Of a stretch of DNA of 14,475 nt, positions 1 through 8,180 are shown piece by piece (the first letter of the stretch is position 1; every line of letters begins with the position of its first letter). Source of the DNA: Myxococcota bacterium (GTDB lineage: Bacteria; Myxococcota_A; Polyangia; HGW-17). Below the pieces are notes generated by a model. That model was not told the DNA's origin, did not search any database, and saw only the letters and a list, made by a program, of their open reading frames with translations. The translations under genes were made by a program, and so were the position numbers. The stretch is taken from positions 1-14,475 of the forward strand of contig JAHJLU010000826.1 in NCBI GenBank assembly GCA_018821745.1, written 5' to 3'.

Positions 1-1
1 C

Positions 2-1369
2 ATTGTGACTCAGTCATATCTTGATTCCAACAAGCGAGGTCAGGCCGAGGCAGTCTGTCAGCGGGTTTTGGAATATTATCCGCAGAACGCGACTTTTGCT
101 GAGCTCCTCGGGGTGATCAACGGCCAGGTTATGGAAGAAAAAGCGGCGGAGGAGCAATCTCCCGACGAAGTTGAAGTTGAAGAGGCGATGGATGATTACG
201 GTGATGTTGATGAGCCTACACCCATCGCAGAGTACAACAGCTTCCAGGACTTTGTGGAAGACCACTCCTCCAAGAGCTCCCAGGAGGAATCCTGGAGTGA
301 CACCCGGGACAGTTCCGGTGAAAATCGTATCCCCAGTCCTCCCGGCGGGGTTCCGGCGATCCGATCATCACTTCAGGAGTCCATCTCACGCCGAATGGAA
401 TACCAGAAGAATAAGTTCATGGATATTTCCACGAGTCCAGGCCGAACGGAAGATGAAGTGGTTGATATCTTTGATGATGAAGAAGGCGATTTCTTCGGTA
501 GCGAGGGTTCTACGCTTGTCGCCTCCGAGGTGAAGGGTGATTTCTGGGAGAAGGCACCCCTTCTCAGCGAGCTTCCCCCGGAAATCATTTCCGATCTCCG
601 ATCATCCATTGAACCCTCGGTCCATGAGCCCAATGAGTACATTTTTCGACAGGGTGATGTGGGAACGAGTCTGTTTCTCATTATTGACGGCGATGTTGCG
701 GTGACCAAACTCAACAGCGGCGGCGATGACGAAGAGATAGCCCGTCTGGGCAAACTGGACTTTTTCGGGGAATTTGCCCTTCTGGCCGATCATAAACGCC
801 ACGCCTCCATATTGACCACAACCCGTACGTCGCTCCTGGAGCTTCCCAAGGATCTTGTGGTGGAGCTCGGGAAAAAATACCCCGTTATTATCGATATTCT
901 CAAAAATTTCTATCGGAAGCGCCTCCAGGACACCATGATCAATAATCTGGGGTTTTTCGAGTTGATCGCTCCCGATAAAAGAGACTCTCTCTTGGGAAAT
1001 CTGCATTTCCACCGGTTTGCTCCGCGGACCTCCATTATCAAACAGGGACAAAAAAGCGGCGGATTCTTCCTTATTTTGCTCGGCGAAGTAGAGATTGTCT
1101 ACAACAGCAGCGAAGGAGACAAGGTTCTCGGTGTCCTCAGTGAAGGAGAGTATTTCGGTGAAATGGCTCTCATGAAAAGAAAGCCGGCCATGGCCACGGT
1201 GAGCAGCGTCGACGTGGTTGAGCTGGTTCAGATCCCGGCCAAATCCTTCTTCCAGATTCTGGCTGAACATCCTCCTATCTGGAGACGGCTTCAGGAAGAA
1301 GTATCCAAGCGGGTCCTCCTCGACCACTATTTTATTTCCGGTCGTGGAAGCGGCAAGCTTTCCTTTTAA
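2..1369 (+). CDS. Tandem cyclic-nucleotide-binding domain protein with TPR-like N-terminus (5' end outside window)
   Basis: The reading frame is open to the left edge, and the first visible residues are already inside a TPR-like helical hairpin (Gly-x-Ala-Glu-Ala followed by Tyr-Pro-x-Asn). The GTG at 5 is therefore probably not the true start. Numbering from that GTG, residues 1-40 are TPR-like, about 40-180 are an acidic, probably disordered linker, and about 185-305 and 318-440 are two cNMP-binding beta-rolls. The first roll has FFGEFALL and keeps the phosphate-contacting arginine (R265 in KRHAS). The second has YFGEMALM but carries Ala (A395) where that arginine belongs (KPAMATV). No HTH or other output domain is visible, so this is not a CRP/FNR activator. 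It is more likely a cytoplasmic sensor or scaffold that acts through protein contacts. The ligand (cAMP, c-di-GMP or none) cannot be read from the sequence. argF follows after 47 bp and may be co-transcribed. Confidence 0.85.
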   Translation: MVTQSYLDSNKRGQAEAVCQRVLEYYPQNATFAELLGVINGQVMEEKAAEEQSPDEVEVEEAMDDYGDVDEPTPIAEYNSFQDFVEDHSSKSSQEESWSDTRDSSGENRIPSPPGGVPAIRSSLQESISRRMEYQKNKFMDISTSPGRTEDEVVDIFDDEEGDFFGSEGSTLVASEVKGDFWEKAPLLSELPPEIISDLRSSIEPSVHEPNEYIFRQGDVGTSLFLIIDGDVAVTKLNSGGDDEEIARLGKLDFFGEFALLADHKRHASILTTTRTSLLELPKDLVVELGKKYPVIIDILKNFYRKRLQDTMINNLGFFELIAPDKRDSLLGNLHFHRFAPRTSIIKQGQKSGGFFLILLGEVEIVYNSSEGDKVLGVLSEGEYFGEMALMKRKPAMATVSSVDVVELVQIPAKSFFQILAEHPPIWRRLQEEVSKRVLLDHYFISGRGSGKLSF

Positions 1370-1405
1370 TCCGATATCATACCATCAGTGCAACAACCAT
1401 ATAAC

Positions 1406-1411
1406 CGGAGG
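1406..1411 (+). promoter_or_regulatory. Ribosome binding site of argF
   Basis: CGGAGG lies 5 nt before the ATG at 1417. This is a strong Shine-Dalgarno match, and it fixes the argF start immediately before the conserved N-terminus. Confidence 0.8.
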
Positions 1412-1416
1412 TATTT

Positions 1417-2397
1417 ATGCCATTTAACCTGAAAGGTAGAAACCTGCTCACCCTTTTGGACTTCACTCCTTACGAGATTGACTACTTGCTCAAATTGAGC
1501 CTCAAGCTCAAGCAGGATAAATACTCGGGTGTGCGCCACCGTCTCATGGACGGGAAGAACATCGCGCTCCTTTTTGAGAAGCCCTCCACCCGCACCCGGT
1601 GTGCCTTTGTTGTGGCCTGTAATGATGAGGGCGCCTTTCCCGAGTATCTGGGGAAGGGAGATGTTCAGTTCGGCAAGAAGGAATCCGTGAAGGATACGGC
1701 GCGGGTGCTGGGAAGATATTTTGATGGCATAGAGTTTCGTGGATTCAAGCACGAGACTGTGGTGGAACTTGCCGAGCACGCGGGAGTACCCGTATGGAAC
1801 GGCCTCACCGACCTGTATCATCCGACCCAGGTTCTGGCAGATCTTCTCACCCTGATGGAGCGTTTCGGTACTCTCAAGGGGCTTACACTCTCCTATGTGG
1901 GCGACGGACGCAACAACATGGCCCGTTCGCTGCTTATCGGCGGAGTCAAAATGGGAATGACGGTGAATATTGTCGCTCCTGCCGATCTCATGCCCGACGG
2001 GGAGCTCATGGGAAAAGTGAAGTCCATTGCCGCCGAGACCGGCGGAAGCTATCTGCTCACATCCGACATCTCACAGGGAGTAAAGGGAGCCCACGCACTG
2101 TACACAGACGTATGGGTTTCCATGGGTGAAGAGGATCAATGGAACGAGCGCGTGGCTAAACTCATGCCCTATCAGGTAAATGCTCAAATGATGGCCATGA
2201 CTGGTCGCGAGGATACTGTCTTCCTCCATTGTCTGCCCGCGTTCCACAACAACGAGACAGATCTTTCCAAAGAATGTGGTGCGCTGGAGGTAACGGAGGA
2301 GGTCTTCGAGAGCTCCGCCTCCCTGGTCTTCGATCAGGCCGAAAACCGCATGCATACCATTAAAGCGGTGATGGTTGCCACCCTCGGCAATCAGTAG
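1417..2397 (+). CDS. argF: Ornithine carbamoyltransferase
   Basis: This enzyme transfers the carbamoyl group from carbamoyl phosphate to ornithine, giving citrulline in arginine biosynthesis (or the reverse in the arginine deiminase pathway). It acts in the cytoplasm, usually as a trimer. At 326 residues it has the usual family length. The diagnostic motifs are all present: the carbamoyl-phosphate loop STRTR at residues 57-61, HPTQ at 135-138, the ornithine-loop DVWVSMGE at 231-238, and the catalytic HCLP at 271-274. The SMG loop separates it from aspartate carbamoyltransferase. No arcA, arcC or other arginine gene is nearby, so an anabolic role is more likely than a catabolic arcB role, but this is an inference. 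The gene starts 47 bp after the cNMP-binding protein gene and converges with the M1-like gene, with 17 bp between the stop codons and no evident hairpin. Confidence 0.96.
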   Translation: MPFNLKGRNLLTLLDFTPYEIDYLLKLSLKLKQDKYSGVRHRLMDGKNIALLFEKPSTRTRCAFVVACNDEGAFPEYLGKGDVQFGKKESVKDTARVLGRYFDGIEFRGFKHETVVELAEHAGVPVWNGLTDLYHPTQVLADLLTLMERFGTLKGLTLSYVGDGRNNMARSLLIGGVKMGMTVNIVAPADLMPDGELMGKVKSIAAETGGSYLLTSDISQGVKGAHALYTDVWVSMGEEDQWNERVAKLMPYQVNAQMMAMTGREDTVFLHCLPAFHNNETDLSKECGALEVTEEVFESSASLVFDQAENRMHTIKAVMVATLGNQ

Positions 2398-2414
2398 TTT
2401 CCCCTCATCCCGAA

Positions 2415-4961
2415 TTAAAAAAGCGGTTCCAGAGAGATAAAGAAAATAAAGGGTTCTCGTGTCTCGGGGTATTTTTTCAGGGGCCAGGAGACCTGGAGGT
2501 TCACAACCCCCTCGTACACACCGAACCACTTGCCGTGAATACGGATTCCGTACCCGACGCTGGCACCCCACCGGAAATTGTCCGTGTAGGGGCCATCCAT
2601 TCCGCCCGAGATAACGCCACCGCCCAGGTAGAATGCGCCTGACAGCCGGGTGAGGTTCACCGCTCCAAAGAGGGTCAGGTCCGAGGAGGGGTAAATAATG
2701 TGCCGGACCTCCAGTGCCCCGATGCCCATGAGGCGCCCGGGGAAATGATCCACTTCGTAGCCCTGGAGTTTGCCCGGACCCGAGAGGCGCAGGAGCTCCA
2801 CCTCGTCGTGGACGGGGCCGAGCTTTGCCGCTGCCTTCATGTGGGCGGCGAAGCTCATGCCTAGGGGCAGGGCGAAGTATCGGCTGCCCTCCGTGAGGAG
2901 TTCAAAGTTGGTGCTGGAACCCTCCACCGTGTGGTCAGATGTGTAGGTGTTGGCGCTGGCGAGGAGATTGGCCCACCCTTTTTTGGTAGGGAGCATAAAA
3001 TCCTCCCTTCCATTGTAGTTGAATGCTGTGAAAACAGTGTACTTTGAGGCGCGTTGGTTGTTGTCTGGCCCCATGATGGCGCGGGTTTTTCCAAAGCCGG
3101 TTCCCAGATCCCAGCGGTAGGCAAGCCGGGAGTTGTTCACCACGGGACCAAAATACTGGAGGTGGGCCAGGGCAAATCCCCCCTCGATAATCTCATCCCG
3201 GTAGGTCAGAATGTTCAGGCGGCGCCTCAGACTGTTTCGGGGCAGGAGGTCCGCATCCATATAAAATTTATTAAGCATTTCTGTGACATTAAACAGGACC
3301 ACAAAACCGGAGAAGATAAATCGCCACCCCGGTGAGGGCCACACGTTGTTGTAAAGGGGATCATCCGTGGTGGAATTTTCAGAGAGATCTCCATCCGGGT
3401 CCACATGGACCTTCGCCACGGGACTTTTGAGGGTGACGTCAAAGGTGTGTCGGGTCCCCTTTCCCAGCCATGTGGCCTGAACTTCCCTGTCACCCGAATC
3501 GGTGATTTTGATGATCACCGGTTCGGTAATGGGGCGACTGCTTTTGCGGACGATGGTAATTCTGTAGCCGTAAAAGCCCTTTTTCGCTCTGATGCGTTTG
3601 ACCCGGGCCACGCTGTAGTCCACGAGATAGTCCCCCATGAGCCACTGGGAAAAAAACCAGGAGAAATCGAGTCCTGTTCTCTTTTGCAGGTATTTTTTAA
3701 AGGAGAGAGGGCTCTTCAGATACCCTGCAATGATTTCTCCGAGTTCTTTTTCACCAAATAAATCATGGAGCTTGTAGAAGAGACGGTTTCCCATGGGCTG
3801 GGTGTTGTTCCACCTGCGGTAGTCGTGTCTGAGACTATCTTTATCGTCGGGTCCCTGGAAAAAGGAGGAGCGAAACTCCATGCGTGGATTTTTCAGGACC
3901 AGATCAATCTGGGGTATCCATTCGAAGGTCTCAAGGAGCCCCCGAACGCTTTTTGCGTATCGGGCGAAGAAGGTGCTGATCATTTCGGAGACCCAGCGGC
4001 CGGAGGCGGGGGTCTCTTTATGGGCAAGGTTATGGGAAAGGATGGTCTCCCGGATCCCGCGGGCCAGGGATTGTCGATGGAACTTGAGGAAATACTCCAG
4101 GGGGAGAAGATGAAAGGAGCGATCGGAAAAGAGGAGGGCACCCCGGGGCAGCGTCATGGTGAGCTCTTCCCGAAGGGGGGTCTCTATGAGCCACATGGTG
4201 AAATTTGCAGGCAGGGGGGCCAACCGTTTTATTGTTTTTTTGCAGGTGCGGACCACTTCAAAGAGGCGTTCCCCCGTGAGGAACCGGAAGGGGGACTTCA
4301 GGGACGAGGTGTGAAAGAGACAGAAACCCTTTTGACATGATGTCTGAAAATGATCACCGGCGGCGGCCGGGAAAAAGAGCTCGGACCCAAAGACCGTGAG
4401 TGTGCTGACCCCAGCTCTTCCCAGGAAGAGGGGCTGTTTCTTTTTCGCAGTAGAAAGGGATACCCGATGAAAAAATGCACGCTGGGATGCACCGGGGGGT
4501 GGGTGATCATCGATTACACCATGGTATTGCGGATACCAGGGTGCACCCAGGATACACGCACTTTCCACACACCCCAGAGGTCCATACCGCCGGGGGAGCT
4601 TGGTTCGAAAGATAATTTTTACCTTCGCCCCTGCGCGGGCAAAAAACGAGAAGCCTGCCCTTGGGATCCACCGCACTTTATGCCACCGCAGGGGTGCTTT
4701 CTTATTATCGAGAAAGAGAGAGATCTCCATTTTCCCCGGATCAAACATAATCGGGTAAATCCGATATCGGTTTATATCGTTGAGATAAGGGGGTTTTATT
4801 GAAAACTGATTGGGGTAGGACCAGAAAAAGTGTTGCCCCGCGTGCCGGGGAATAAATGTGACAGTGCCCTCAACTACGCGTCTGGATGTGCTGACTTTCG
4901 CATTGACGGTGTATACCGGATCCACACGTGCCATGATAAAAAACAAAAATAAGGAAACCAT
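2415..4961 (-). CDS. M1-peptidase-like (probably inactive) protein fused to an outer-membrane beta-barrel
   Basis: 848 residues. The N-terminus (1-20) is short and hydrophobic, and I read it as an export signal, although it lacks the usual basic residues. Residues about 25-540 resemble an M1-type aminopeptidase: a beta-rich N-terminal part, a helical part with a zinc-site-like segment, then WFFSQWL and a beta domain ending with DPDGDL and YNN. The zinc motif reads H310-N-L-A-H314 instead of HExxH. E326 in WVSEM appears to correspond to the distal zinc ligand, but at a shorter spacing than usual, and I see no GAMEN motif. Residues about 545-848 alternate polar and hydrophobic residues, with many Gly and aromatic residues, and end in Phe, as outer-membrane barrels do. 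The family is thus M1-like by architecture, with peptidase activity doubtful. An in-frame TAA lies five codons upstream of the ATG, and AAAGG sits 6 nt before it, which supports this start. It may be a surface or transport barrel with a periplasmic binding domain. Confidence 0.72.
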   Translation of the reverse strand: MVSLFLFFIMARVDPVYTVNAKVSTSRRVVEGTVTFIPRHAGQHFFWSYPNQFSIKPPYLNDINRYRIYPIMFDPGKMEISLFLDNKKAPLRWHKVRWIPRAGFSFFARAGAKVKIIFRTKLPRRYGPLGCVESACILGAPWYPQYHGVIDDHPPPGASQRAFFHRVSLSTAKKKQPLFLGRAGVSTLTVFGSELFFPAAAGDHFQTSCQKGFCLFHTSSLKSPFRFLTGERLFEVVRTCKKTIKRLAPLPANFTMWLIETPLREELTMTLPRGALLFSDRSFHLLPLEYFLKFHRQSLARGIRETILSHNLAHKETPASGRWVSEMISTFFARYAKSVRGLLETFEWIPQIDLVLKNPRMEFRSSFFQGPDDKDSLRHDYRRWNNTQPMGNRLFYKLHDLFGEKELGEIIAGYLKSPLSFKKYLQKRTGLDFSWFFSQWLMGDYLVDYSVARVKRIRAKKGFYGYRITIVRKSSRPITEPVIIKITDSGDREVQATWLGKGTRHTFDVTLKSPVAKVHVDPDGDLSENSTTDDPLYNNVWPSPGWRFIFSGFVVLFNVTEMLNKFYMDADLLPRNSLRRRLNILTYRDEIIEGGFALAHLQYFGPVVNNSRLAYRWDLGTGFGKTRAIMGPDNNQRASKYTVFTAFNYNGREDFMLPTKKGWANLLASANTYTSDHTVEGSSTNFELLTEGSRYFALPLGMSFAAHMKAAAKLGPVHDEVELLRLSGPGKLQGYEVDHFPGRLMGIGALEVRHIIYPSSDLTLFGAVNLTRLSGAFYLGGGVISGGMDGPYTDNFRWGASVGYGIRIHGKWFGVYEGVVNLQVSWPLKKYPETREPFIFFISLEPLF

Positions 4962-4967
4962 CAGGAA

Positions 4968-4972
4968 CCTTT
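4968..4972 (-). promoter_or_regulatory. Ribosome binding site of the M1-like/barrel gene
   Basis: Read on the minus strand this is AAAGG, with 6 nt between it and the ATG at 4961. It is a moderate match, but the stop codon just upstream leaves little choice of start. Confidence 0.5.
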
Positions 4973-5018
4973 GTTAGCACAAAAACCCGGGTCTCCAAAT
5001 TGTTTTCAGCTTCACTTC

Positions 5019-5038
5019 ATTTGCCTTGTGTGGCAAAT
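5019..5038. promoter_or_regulatory. Perfect dyad, possible operator, between divergent genes
   Basis: ATTTGCC and GGCAAAT form a perfect 7-bp inverted repeat around the 6-nt centre TTGTGT. It lies in the only divergent intergenic region of the window, 7 nt before the ATG of the pseudo-receiver/PilZ gene and about 57 nt before the M1-like gene. The size and symmetry suit a dimeric HTH regulator. Alternatively it could form an RNA hairpin over the translation start of the PilZ gene. I could not identify convincing -35/-10 boxes around it. Confidence 0.4.
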
Positions 5039-5045
5039 TACCGTC

Positions 5046-5756
5046 ATGTGCAGTGACAAAAACGAAAACAAAATACTCATTTTAGATGATCGTGGACCCG
5101 AAAAAATGGTGCTCGCCTCCATTTTGGGCAGACTCGGGTACCAGGTGAGCTCTGATTCCAGTCTCAAATCGATTCGGGATCATGTGACCCTCTCTCCCCA
5201 CCTGGTGATTATCAACAGCGGGCTCGAGTCCTCGGAAGAAGCGGCGCTCTCCATCGCCAGTCAGGGTTGCAGGGTGATCCTGCTCTCGCCTCCCCATGAG
5301 AATGCGCCGGACTTTCGTGGATTTGTCGATGCGACGGAGCACCTGCTGAGGGGTATTGGGGTGACCATTCCCGAGATAGTTATGGTGGTCAACGATTTCA
5401 TCTCTCCCCTTCCGGGCAAGAGTATTAAGCGGCAACCACGAGTATCCGGTGGGTATAAAGTTGATGTAATCCACGACGGCGTGACCGTTGAGGGTTTTAT
5501 TTTCAATCTCAGTGCCACAGGGGCCTTTGTGGAGCTCTCCCATCCGCCCGATCGGCATACGGAACTGACTCTGGAGTTTCATCTTCCCGGCCACGAGACC
5601 CTCTTCTCCTTCAAATCCATGGTGACCTGGCGGGTGCTCCCCGAGGAATCCAAGGCCATGCGTTCTCCTCCGGGATGCGGTGTCTATTTCATGAACATGT
5701 CTGAGTCCGAACACGCCACCTTCGAAGAGTTTGTCATCCATAAAGGTCGCGCCTGA
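5046..5756 (+). CDS. Pseudo-receiver/PilZ domain protein
   Basis: 236 residues from the ATG at 5046. The N-terminal 115 residues look like a CheY-type receiver: ILILDD at 10-15 gives the acidic pair D14/D15, and LVIIN at 53-57 matches strand beta-3. The phospho-acceptor Asp is replaced by N57, and the conserved lysine is not recognisable, so normal phosphorylation is unlikely. Residues about 125-236 form a PilZ domain with a basic KRQPR segment (128-132) and the NLSATG signature (154-159, N/DxSxxG), suggesting c-di-GMP binding. The basic motif has Lys at the usual first Arg position. The frame is open upstream to a TTG at 4971, but those 25 residues do not look like part of a receiver, so I prefer 5046 despite its poor Shine-Dalgarno sequence. 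tex follows on the same strand. The likely role is a c-di-GMP effector; the partner is unknown. Confidence 0.8.
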   Translation: MCSDKNENKILILDDRGPEKMVLASILGRLGYQVSSDSSLKSIRDHVTLSPHLVIINSGLESSEEAALSIASQGCRVILLSPPHENAPDFRGFVDATEHLLRGIGVTIPEIVMVVNDFISPLPGKSIKRQPRVSGGYKVDVIHDGVTVEGFIFNLSATGAFVELSHPPDRHTELTLEFHLPGHETLFSFKSMVTWRVLPEESKAMRSPPGCGVYFMNMSESEHATFEEFVIHKGRA

Positions 5757-5794
5757 TTTTCAACGACACCGTGTTTGTATTTCCCGAAAAAAAT

Positions 5795-5801
5795 AAAGGA
5801 G
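5795..5801 (+). promoter_or_regulatory. Ribosome binding site that sets the GTG start of tex
   Basis: AAAGGAG is followed by a 6-nt spacer and the GTG at 5808. This favours GTG 5808 over the in-frame TTG at 5775, which lies upstream of the site. Confidence 0.75.
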
Positions 5802-5807
5802 CGTTCA

Positions 5808-8114
5808 GTGAGTCATCCCACCATTTCGCCTGAAAATCTCAAAGATCTCATCCCCAAAATGGATCTTCCCAAGGAAATAGCAGCGGCAACAGGGCTCCCT
5901 CTGAAGTCCATCTCCAGTACCGCTGAACTTCTGGCCGACGGAGCCACCATTCCCTTTATCGCCCGGTATCGAAAAGATGTCACCGGTGGACTTGACGAGG
6001 TGGATATCGGGCGGATCCGCGATCTCATCGAGGAGCTCGAGGAGTTCGAGAAGCGCCGGTTGTACATGCTGACCTCCATCGCCCAGCAGGAGAAGCTCAC
6101 CGGGACTATACTCACCCTCTTTTTAGAGGCTGCCAATAAAAACGAGATTGAGGATCTATACCTCCCCTATAAACGCAAGCGGCAGACCAGGGCGGGGAAG
6201 GCGAGGGAGAAGGGGCTGGAACCTCTTGCAGAGCTGCTGCTCAGTGACAACCCCGCAACTTTTATGGAGAGAGCCGCAGATTATATCAACTCTGAGAGGG
6301 GGGTTGAGACTGTCGATGAGGCTGTTCATGGTGCCATGGATATCGCAGCCGAGGTTATCTCCGAGCATCCCGAGGTTCGTGACGGGTGTCGGAAACTCTT
6401 TGCCAAGGAGGGGATCTTGTCCTCAAAAGTTATCTCCGGTAAAGAAGAAACTGGAATAACATTTAGAGATTATTATGAATATAGTGAGAGAGTCGCCACA
6501 ATGCCATCCCACCGGATCCTGGCAGTTTCCCGTGGGGAGAAGGAGGAGTTTCTTCGAGTCCATATAGCGATTGAGGAAAAAAGAGCCATTGACCTTGTGG
6601 AGAAGTTTTTCCCCCTCAGGACGCAGTCACTTCTATCTGTGTGGGATGAGCTGGTGAAAGATTGTTACAAGCGCCTGCTGGAGCCCTCTCTGGAAGCGGA
6701 GATTCGTCGCGATCTGAAGAAACAGGCGGATCTGGAGGCAATAAAAGTTTTCACCCTCAATCTGCGTGAGCTCCTCTTGTCTCCCCCCATGGGCCAAAAA
6801 TGGGTTCTTGCGGTGGATCCCGGTTTCAGAAGCGGGTGCAAACTGGCCGTGCTCAATCCCCAGGGTGACTTTATCTCCCACAAGAATATCTACCCTCACC
6901 CACCGCGAAATCACGGGGATCTGGCGCGCAAGGTGGTGAGTGAGCTGGTGGCACAGTACAAAATAACGGCGGTTGCCATCGGCAATGGTACCGCGGGCAG
7001 GGAGACCGAGAAGTTCTTTACGGACATGAAAAAAGATCGGCTCCTGGACCCCGAGGTGCTCATTGTGCGCGTGGACGAGAGCGGTGCCTCAATCTACAGC
7101 GCCTCCCCCGTTGCACGGGAGGAGTTCCCGGAACTCGATCTCACGGTCCGTGGTTCTATCTCCATCGGCCGAAGGCTCCAGGATCCCCTGGGGGAGCTGG
7201 TGAAGATAGACCCGAAATCCATCGGCGTGGGTCAGTATCAGCACGATGTGGATCAGACTCTGCTGAAGAACAGCCTCGATGAGGTGGTGCTAAACTGCGT
7301 GAATCAAGTGGGGGTGGAGATCAACAACTCCTCCGCCAGTCTGCTCAAGTATGTCTCCGGTGTTGGTCCCCAGTTGGCAAAAGCCATTGTGGTGTATCGG
7401 GAACAGAACGGTGCTTTCGGTGAGCGCAAAGAGTTGCTGAAGGTTCCCCGGCTGGGTCCCAAAGCCTATGAACAGTGCGCTGGATTTTTGCGAATTCGTG
7501 GCGCCAAAAATCTCCTTGATGCCTCGGGTGTCCATCCGGAGAACTACAGCCTCGTGGTGGGAATGGCGGCGGATCTTGGTGTCACCGTTGGTGATCTTGT
7601 GGGAAACAAGGAATTGATTTCATCGGTGAACAGTAAAAACTACTATTCCGAAAAGGTCGGAAAATTTACCATGGATGATATCCTTGCGGAACTGATGAAG
7701 CCGGGGAGGGATCCCCGAAAGCAGTTCGAGACCGTCGCATTTCGGGAAGACGTGATGGAATTTGAGGATCTTGAGGAGGGTATGGTCCTGGAGGGCGTGG
7801 TGACCAATGTGACGGGTTTTGGAGCCTTTGTGGATGTGGGCGTTCACCAGGACGGGCTGGTTCACGTGAGTGAACTGTCCCACACCTTTGTGAAAGATCC
7901 CATTGATGTGGTGAAGCCCGGTCAGAAGGTCACGGTGAAAATTCTTTCCCTCGACAAGCAGCGCCGGCGTATTGGACTCTCCATCAAGGCCTGTCTGCCA
8001 CCACCATCGGGAAATCAGAGCAGGGGACCCAAGCCTTCCGGGGCACCGAAAAAGGAGCAGGGGGGAAAAGGGTTCAATGCATCCAACCCCTTCTCCAATT
8101 TCTTTAAAAAATAA
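5808..8114 (+). CDS. tex: Tex-family S1 RNA-binding transcription accessory protein
   Basis: 768 residues, the usual Tex length, from GTG 5808. The domain order is that of Tex: a helical N-terminal region; a YqgF/RNase-H-like domain starting near residue 332 (WVLAVDPGFRSG); helix-hairpin-helix repeats around 490-565, with VSGVGPQLAKAIV and VPRLGPKAYEQCAGF; an S1 domain at about 657-727 (GVVTNVTGFGAFVDVG, DGLVHVSELS); and a short basic Gly/Pro/Ser-rich tail that ends in Phe/Lys-rich sequence. Tex is a cytoplasmic nucleic-acid-binding protein related to eukaryotic Spt6, linked to transcription and to expression of toxin or stress genes in several bacteria. The gene lies 51 bp after the PilZ gene on the same strand and may share its transcript. 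It converges with the dikinase-like gene. Confidence 0.95.
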   Translation: MSHPTISPENLKDLIPKMDLPKEIAAATGLPLKSISSTAELLADGATIPFIARYRKDVTGGLDEVDIGRIRDLIEELEEFEKRRLYMLTSIAQQEKLTGTILTLFLEAANKNEIEDLYLPYKRKRQTRAGKAREKGLEPLAELLLSDNPATFMERAADYINSERGVETVDEAVHGAMDIAAEVISEHPEVRDGCRKLFAKEGILSSKVISGKEETGITFRDYYEYSERVATMPSHRILAVSRGEKEEFLRVHIAIEEKRAIDLVEKFFPLRTQSLLSVWDELVKDCYKRLLEPSLEAEIRRDLKKQADLEAIKVFTLNLRELLLSPPMGQKWVLAVDPGFRSGCKLAVLNPQGDFISHKNIYPHPPRNHGDLARKVVSELVAQYKITAVAIGNGTAGRETEKFFTDMKKDRLLDPEVLIVRVDESGASIYSASPVAREEFPELDLTVRGSISIGRRLQDPLGELVKIDPKSIGVGQYQHDVDQTLLKNSLDEVVLNCVNQVGVEINNSSASLLKYVSGVGPQLAKAIVVYREQNGAFGERKELLKVPRLGPKAYEQCAGFLRIRGAKNLLDASGVHPENYSLVVGMAADLGVTVGDLVGNKELISSVNSKNYYSEKVGKFTMDDILAELMKPGRDPRKQFETVAFREDVMEFEDLEEGMVLEGVVTNVTGFGAFVDVGVHQDGLVHVSELSHTFVKDPIDVVKPGQKVTVKILSLDKQRRRIGLSIKACLPPPSGNQSRGPKPSGAPKKEQGGKGFNASNPFSNFFKK

Positions 8115-8154
8115 CTGGTACTGTTTTGATGTGATCTGTCAGGGGGGGAATATC

Positions 8155-8180
8155 CACCGGGTCTCCCTCAGACCATGGTG
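8155..8180. terminator. Imperfect hairpin between convergent tex and dikinase genes
   Basis: CACC/GGTG and GGTCT/AGACC arms pair around a CCCTC loop, with a small internal bulge. The structure lies 40 nt after the tex stop and includes the stop codon of the dikinase gene. There is no T-tract on either strand, so termination is only a possibility. Confidence 0.22.

Noticed and set aside
602..1327. 241-codon open frame on the - strand
   Set aside because: It is antisense to the two cNMP-binding domains, which are well conserved in the + frame.
2398..2414. Possible terminator between convergent argF and the M1-like gene
   Set aside because: The 17 bp contain no inverted repeat. The nearby A-run lies inside the end of the minus-strand gene and has no stem before it.
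3765..4340. 191-codon open frame on the + strand
   Set aside because: It is antisense to the M1-like/barrel gene and low-complexity, with no domain features.
4971..5045. TTG start that would extend the pseudo-receiver/PilZ protein by 25 residues
   Set aside because: The nearest purine-rich site (AGGAA, 4963-4967) leaves only a 3-nt spacer, and the extra residues do not resemble a receiver N-terminus. Not excluded, because the ATG at 5046 has no good ribosome site either.
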